In this document: positions 41,150-44,690 of the stretch, piece by piece
Position numbering within the stretch: position 1 is the stretch's first letter
How the letters are laid out: each line of letters begins with the position of its first letter
Origin: a bacterium
GTDB taxonomy: Bacteria > Chloroflexota > Dormibacteria > Dormibacterales > Dormibacteraceae
Reading direction: 5' to 3'
Length of the DNA stretch: 44,690 nucleotides
Assembly (NCBI GenBank): GCA_004299235.1
Contig: SCQL01000064.1
Coordinates: 1-44,690 of the forward strand
Translations under genes and position numbers: made by a program
The notes under the pieces: generated by a model
Told to the model about the DNA's origin: nothing
The model's input: only the letters and a program-made list of their open reading frames with translations
Databases searched by the model: none

Positions 41150-41500
41150 CTAATGTTCAATTTTGTCAAGAGTGTGAAGCGCGATCGTTGAATGGGCAAA
41201 GGCACCTCCGGCCCGCATTTCCGCTGCCACCCAGATTGCCTCCATTATTTCTTGGTCGGTCGCGCCTTTTCGCTGGGCTAGCTTTGTGTGGCCCGCTATG
41301 CAATAGGGGCACTGTGTTACGTGGGCCACTGCCACTGCGATAAGTTGTTTTGTTTTTTCCGGAAGAGCGCCTTGGCTGAAAACGGCACGGCTAAAGGTTT
41401 CAAATGCCTCGTGAATTTCGGGCGCAAGTTCTTTGCGGCGCTTTCCAATCTCCGCGGTAGCGGGGGGATATACGCTGTTGTCATCGGTCAATGTTGTCAC
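41150..41500 (-). CDS. Carboxymuconolactone decarboxylase-like (AhpD fold) protein
   Basis: This 116-aa protein begins with GTG at 41500; AAGGAG eight to nine bases upstream selects it over the frame's first codon at 41659. The core is LPEKTKQLIAVAVAHVTQCPYCIAGHTKLAQRKGATDQEIMEAIWVAAEMRAGGAFAHS, with the redox pair Cys 64/Cys 67 and His 71. Short CMD proteins form trimers or hexamers and handle peroxides. Standing before the NADH dehydrogenase, it may protect against peroxide made by that flavoenzyme. Confidence 0.92.
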   Translation of the reverse strand: MTTLTDDNSVYPPATAEIGKRRKELAPEIHEAFETFSRAVFSQGALPEKTKQLIAVAVAHVTQCPYCIAGHTKLAQRKGATDQEIMEAIWVAAEMRAGGAFAHSTIALHTLDKIEH

Positions 41501-42105
41501 TGTCTCTCCTTGGTGCATACTTGCCAGATAATTTAAAGAACTGGTGGACTTGGATTTCCGGAGCCACAGCCAGGAAACTGTAATGGTAAGAACGAGTTTT
41601 ACCACTGATGAGGTCTGGCTGGACAAAACCGCAAAGTTCAAAACACGCGGAAAAGGCAAAGGATTGCCGAAACGCCTCAGGCGAATTTGCAGCGATCATG
41701 CGCCTCGTACTGCTTGGAATTAACGCTTTCGCCATCTGCCGTACCCTCTCAATTGTGTTGGGAGTCGCTGAAGGGCTTCATTGCACCGCGTGTGTTTCAT
41801 TTATTCTATTCCAGACTAGAGATATGCGATGCCTAAGCTTAAGCAGGATTCTCTCTGTCATGCTGAGATGGAGCGCAATGCCCTTTTGAACCATTAAAAG
41901 TTATTTCAGCGTTTCTTTTGACATCGGTGTATCGATGGTCTTTGGAAACATGCCCAAGACGTCTTTACGGGGGACTGTTTTTTGGACTCAGTTCCCGAGC
42001 GTGTGAGGCATCTCGTGGAGCGCCGTTCACCTGGCTGCTGATGCTAAATTGCGCGTAGTGGTGATAGATTCGTAATGGAAATCTAGCGGATTTGAGCGTG
42101 ATCAT
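41501..42105. other. Divergent intergenic region between CMD gene and the small operon
   Basis: About 600 bases without a supported gene. A TTGACA box is at 41918-41923 on the plus strand without a matching -10. The right end leads into the GTG start of the 82-aa gene. Promoters for both directions must lie here, but I cannot place them. Confidence 0.4.
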
Positions 42106-42354
42106 GTGAAAGGTTTACTGAGAGCACGCAGCACGGACGGATCTCTGCTTTGCCCGGTCTGCGCTAGCCCGGCGCAAGATCTATATGTCCTGGCATCCCA
42201 TCTGGTGGAGAAAGCAGAAGCCAGCGACGGCGCCCACGTGATGTGGCTAAACCGCAACTTGACCAAGCACCGCAAATCCATTGAGGAAATTGAGCGGCTG
42301 CTGGTCAGCCTGCTGGCCGAAGAGAGGCCATCCGACGAGGTGGTGAAACGATGA
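42106..42354 (+). CDS. 82-aa CxxC/His zinc-finger-like protein
   Basis: It starts with GTG 42106; the ribosome site is weak (GAG). The sequence has CPVC at residues 16-19, histidines at 32, 44 and 55, and a charged C-terminal helix (KSIEEIERLLVSLLAEE). Spacing recalls a zinc-binding finger, but no named family is recognised. The stop overlaps the ATG of the next gene (ATGA at 42351-42354), so the two are translated together. It is the first gene of the three-gene operon with a di-metal oxidase-like protein and the TGA-interrupted protein, suggesting a joint role in metal or thiol chemistry. Confidence 0.75.
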   Translation: MKGLLRARSTDGSLLCPVCASPAQDLYVLASHLVEKAEASDGAHVMWLNRNLTKHRKSIEEIERLLVSLLAEERPSDEVVKR

Positions 42355-43103
42355 ATCAATCTATGGCATCCAGGGTTGAAAAGGCGGTAATCGAGGGATG
42401 GTTTCTTGATCCGCCGCCGCTGATAGCTGCGATGGCAAACGGGCCCACAATCGGCGTAACGAGGGCTTTTGTGCTTCAGTGGACCAAATTCTCGCGGCTG
42501 TTTCCACGCTGGGTGGGGTCAATAATGTCGAACTGTCCTGAGTTTGCGGTGCTGGCCTACGAGGTGGAAAACCTAATGTCCGAGGTTGTCCGCGATCCTG
42601 AAAGCGATGGCAACCACTACCAGCTCTTGACCCGCCTAGGAGAAAGTGTCGGTCTTAGCCAAAATGAGATCGAGACTTACCCGGAGCTTCCACAGTCATC
42701 TGATCTCTTTGAATGGTTGTGGAGGAAAGCGCGCAACCCCGATTGGCTCATCGGCTTCGCTGCTGTTAATGGCCTGGAGATTTTGGGAGACCGGAACCTC
42801 CCTTTGAAATATGGTGTTCAGTCGGGCACCGGACTTAACCCTGAACCCTATGCCGATATCCTCGGACTTGAAGAGGAGAATCTTGAGTTCTTCAGGGTCA
42901 GCGATCAGGCCGATGCGGGTCACGGGCATGAAACCGTCGAAATCCTTGCGCGCTATACCCCGGCTGGGCGCGAAGACGAGATCCTGGCGGTGCTAAAAGA
43001 GGCTATGGATCAGCTGAGGCTAATGATGAACGCCCTGTGGGAATTGGCTACAGTGATAGACGCCGGACTGAATTCCAAAGCGAGGGCTGATGGCGAAGGG
43101 TGA
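42351..43103 (+). CDS. Heme-oxygenase-like di-metal protein (TenA/PqqC/CADD fold)
   Basis: This 250-aa helical protein resembles iron-containing redox enzymes of the heme-oxygenase-like fold. YEVENLMSEVV near 70-80 provides the first glutamate, GNHYQLLTRLGESVGL at 87-102 the first histidine (H89), GLEILGDR a glutamate (E143), and FFRVSDQADAGHGHE the last helix. That helix normally reads H-x3-D-x2-H; here Ser 184 stands for the first His, while Asp 188 and His 191 remain (His 193 nearby). Related enzymes cleave or oxidise amino acids, fatty acids or peptides. It overlaps genes on both sides, so its substrate may be a neighbouring small protein; that is inference. Confidence 0.75.
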   Translation: MNQSMASRVEKAVIEGWFLDPPPLIAAMANGPTIGVTRAFVLQWTKFSRLFPRWVGSIMSNCPEFAVLAYEVENLMSEVVRDPESDGNHYQLLTRLGESVGLSQNEIETYPELPQSSDLFEWLWRKARNPDWLIGFAAVNGLEILGDRNLPLKYGVQSGTGLNPEPYADILGLEEENLEFFRVSDQADAGHGHETVEILARYTPAGREDEILAVLKEAMDQLRLMMNALWELATVIDAGLNSKARADGEG

Positions 43104-43392
43104 CCCTTGTGATCTGTGTGGATCCACCTGGGGGGATGTTGACCAGGAAATTGGCGGCCGCAGGTATCATTTCTGCTGAGACCTTTGAGCCGCCGCGTTC
43201 GCCAATTTGGTTGCAGCCATTGAGGGGCAACTGGGTGAAGGCGTTGTCGTCCGGTCGGACGACGTAGACGGAAATGACGTAACGGGCCTGGCTTGGCTTG
43301 CCACTGATAGCGAGTCCAAGTACAGCTATGCGGCGGTCTTCAATGACGATGGGACACTTGTCAGCTGCATCATTGGAGAGTTGAGTGGCTGA
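43090..43392 (+). CDS. Putative UGA-recoded small metal-binding protein (two internal TGA codons)
   Basis: The frame opens at ATG 43090 inside the end of the previous gene. It reads MAKGDPCDLCGSTWGDVDQE IGGRRYHFC, then TGA (43177), Asp-Leu, TGA (43186), AAAFANLVAAIEG, and continues without interruption to TGA 43390: 100 residues if both internal stops are read. The pattern C-x2-C...Y-H-F-C-[C]-x2-[C]-x3-F is that of TRASH/YHS-like treble-clef zinc sites, and both TGAs fall on the expected cysteines. The part after the stops (about 67 residues) looks protein-like. Reading TGA as selenocysteine or cysteine explains this best. A pseudogene or a 29-residue peptide are the alternatives. The family may be Ta0938-like (from memory, unverified). 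Confidence 0.65.
43200..43243 (+). other. SECIS-like hairpin after the TGA pair
   Basis: Hand folding gives CGCC (43200-43203) with GGCG (43240-43243), then ATTTGGTTGC (43205-43214) with GCAACTGGGT (43227-43236), four pairs of which are G-U. A 12-base loop AGCCATTGAGGG can close two further C-G pairs. The apical part lies about 26-38 bases after the second TGA, within the usual range for bacterial SECIS elements. Sequence rules for these are loose, so this is supportive only. Confidence 0.35.
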
Positions 43393-43449
43393 TCCAGCCT
43401 GTTGTTCTGCTTCAGTATTGGCGAGAATGCCCAGTGAGAGGGGAATCAT

Positions 43450-44628
43450 TTGAAATTCATAGGGAAGGCAAGGTCAATTCCGCCGCTGGTAAGCATGGCG
43501 ATTTCCACTTTGTTAATTTCGTCGTGTGGCAATTCGCCTCAGGTCTCCTCGAGTGCCACATCCGCGGTTGGCACAACGACGACTAGTTCTCCGAGCAGCC
43601 AGCTGCAGTTTTATCCGGTCTCCTTCACTGCAGTTTCGGCTGATCAGTACTGGCTGCTTGGTCTGGGGCAATGCCCGAATTCATTGTGCACCTCGATCGT
43701 GCACACAACCGACGGGGGCAAGCATTTCTCAAAGGTCTCAGCACCTTCATCCCCAGTAGGTCCCAGACAGGGACCCGGTTCATACACGAGCTATATCGAT
43801 ACATTGCGATTTGTAACACCACTGGATGGATTTGCATTCGGCATCCGGTCCAGCGCACCCTTATGGGCTACCACCGATGGTGGGATCACTTGGAAGAAAA
43901 TCGATCTGGGAGAAATCTTGGCCTTCGCCTCGAGCGGTGGCTATGCGTATGCGGTCACCGCATCATCCTGCAATCAATTAGGCAAATGCATCAATCTCGC
44001 CTTGAAGCGTTCGCCTGTGGGAACCTCAACGTGGTCAACGATAACCTTGCCAGCATCTCAAACCGGGCCGCTGGCGACGATGGCAGCTCACGGATCCTCT
44101 CTGTGGATTTCCATAGGAGCTTTGGCCAGCGCGAACAAACAGGATCTGCTCACCTCCACGGACTATGGGAACCACTTCAATTCCTTTGCCAGCCCCTGCT
44201 TTAGTGACCTGGGGGGCCAGATTGAAGCAAGTTCAAGCACCGTGCTCTGGGCTGTGTGTGCGACGGGCATGCAGGCGGGGGCATTCCGGTCCGCTGATGG
44301 TGGGAAAAGCTGGACGTCTATCAACGCTGAGCCTCTTAATAATTCGGCCCAGCTGGCTCCGGCGGATGACTCGACTGCAATCCTTGATCCGGGAGTTACC
44401 GGAGCTTTGCTGCGCACTGCCGACGGAGGAAAGACGTTTTCCCATGTCCAGGTGGGCGGCCCCGGAGAGTCGTGGGTAGCCTGGATTGGTTTCACAACCC
44501 CGTCGGTCGGTTCTGCATTGGTCGTGTATTCCACCGGCGGTCCAAGCTCGACTGTTTCAAGAGAGGAGCTATGGCGCACGGTCGATGGTGGCATAAGCTG
44601 GACTGGCCCGGTTTCATACTCCAGCTGA
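43450..44628 (+). CDS. Secreted lipoprotein with Asp-box (BNR/Ycf48-like) propeller
   Basis: This 392-aa protein starts with TTG 43450 (GAGAGGGGA upstream). A signal peptide MKFIGKARSIPPLVSMAISTLLISSC ends in a lipobox with Cys 26, so it is lipid-anchored outside the membrane. A Ser/Thr linker follows. Five Asp-box turns are visible: TTDGGKHF, TTDGGITW, SADGGKSW, TADGGKTF and TVDGGISW, typical of sialidase-like or Ycf48-like beta propellers. No sialidase active-site arginines could be identified, so a binding or assembly role is more likely. It begins 57 bases after the TGA-interrupted frame. The last 62 bases of the window hold nothing recognisable. Confidence 0.85.
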   Translation: MKFIGKARSIPPLVSMAISTLLISSCGNSPQVSSSATSAVGTTTTSSPSSQLQFYPVSFTAVSADQYWLLGLGQCPNSLCTSIVHTTDGGKHFSKVSAPSSPVGPRQGPGSYTSYIDTLRFVTPLDGFAFGIRSSAPLWATTDGGITWKKIDLGEILAFASSGGYAYAVTASSCNQLGKCINLALKRSPVGTSTWSTITLPASQTGPLATMAAHGSSLWISIGALASANKQDLLTSTDYGNHFNSFASPCFSDLGGQIEASSSTVLWAVCATGMQAGAFRSADGGKSWTSINAEPLNNSAQLAPADDSTAILDPGVTGALLRTADGGKTFSHVQVGGPGESWVAWIGFTTPSVGSALVVYSTGGPSSTVSREELWRTVDGGISWTGPVSYSS

Positions 44629-44690
44629 ATACCATGGTGCGTCGTCGCTTCACCGGCCAGGTAGTCAAGCCGGGCTAAGCGCATCAATGG

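Noticed and set aside
1-44690. CRISPR arrays, insertion sequences, rRNA, tRNA or phage genes
   Set aside because: No regularly spaced repeats, transposase, integrase or structural RNA gene was recognised anywhere in the window.

Overview
The window is dominated by a flagellar gene cluster (about 1 to 30,900) and ends in a stretch of ordinary metabolic genes plus one unusual small operon. The flagellum is of the single-membrane type: rod, MS-ring, C-ring, export, motor, hook-junction, cap and filament genes are present, but no P-ring or L-ring genes. Gene content (WhiG/FliA-type sigma factor, FliW-CsrA pair, FlbD, actinobacterial-looking aconitase), moderately high GC and frequent GTG starts suggest a motile actinobacterium, perhaps of the Acidimicrobiia. 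That placement is inference.

Layout. All flagellar structural genes lie on the minus strand. From right to left they are: flbD-motA-motB-fliM-fliN-fliO-fliP-fliQ-fliR-flhB (30,803-24,413); flhA, an flhF-like gene and a small membrane protein (24,254-20,841); flgN-flgK-flgL-fliW-csrA (20,787-17,117); two plus-strand genes, an unknown 180-aa protein and the flagellar sigma factor (14,735-16,525); a 1,177-aa multi-domain glycosyltransferase; flagellin; fliD-fliS plus a small gene; and flgB-flgC-fliE-fliF-fliG-fliH-fliI-fliJ, running off the left edge into another gene that overlaps fliJ by ATGA. Six of these units share one promoter motif, CTCAA-N14-GGRCCGTA, always with the same 14-nt spacer. 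This is very probably the signature of the sigma factor encoded at 15,695. Three leaders (flgB, flagellin, flhA) carry a small hairpin with AGGA in the loop close to the promoter, the kind of site CsrA binds. csrA and its antagonist fliW are in the same cluster.

From 31 kb rightwards the genes are: a 53-aa CPCC protein, a ferredoxin/rubredoxin-type NAD(P)H reductase, aconitase, an AlkA-type glycosylase, an NHL-repeat protein, two AhpD/CMD-family proteins around a type II NADH dehydrogenase, and a final secreted lipoprotein with Asp-box repeats.

The most unusual item is the three-gene, translationally overlapping operon at 42,106-43,392. It encodes an 82-aa CxxC/His protein, a 250-aa heme-oxygenase-like (TenA/PqqC/CADD-fold) di-metal protein, and a 100-codon reading frame broken by two in-frame TGA codons. 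Both TGAs lie exactly where cysteines are expected in a C-x2-C...YHFC-C-x2-C zinc-binding motif, and coding continues in frame to a third stop. A hairpin follows the TGAs at a plausible SECIS distance. This looks like an undescribed doubly recoded (Sec or Cys at UGA) protein; pseudogenisation is the alternative.
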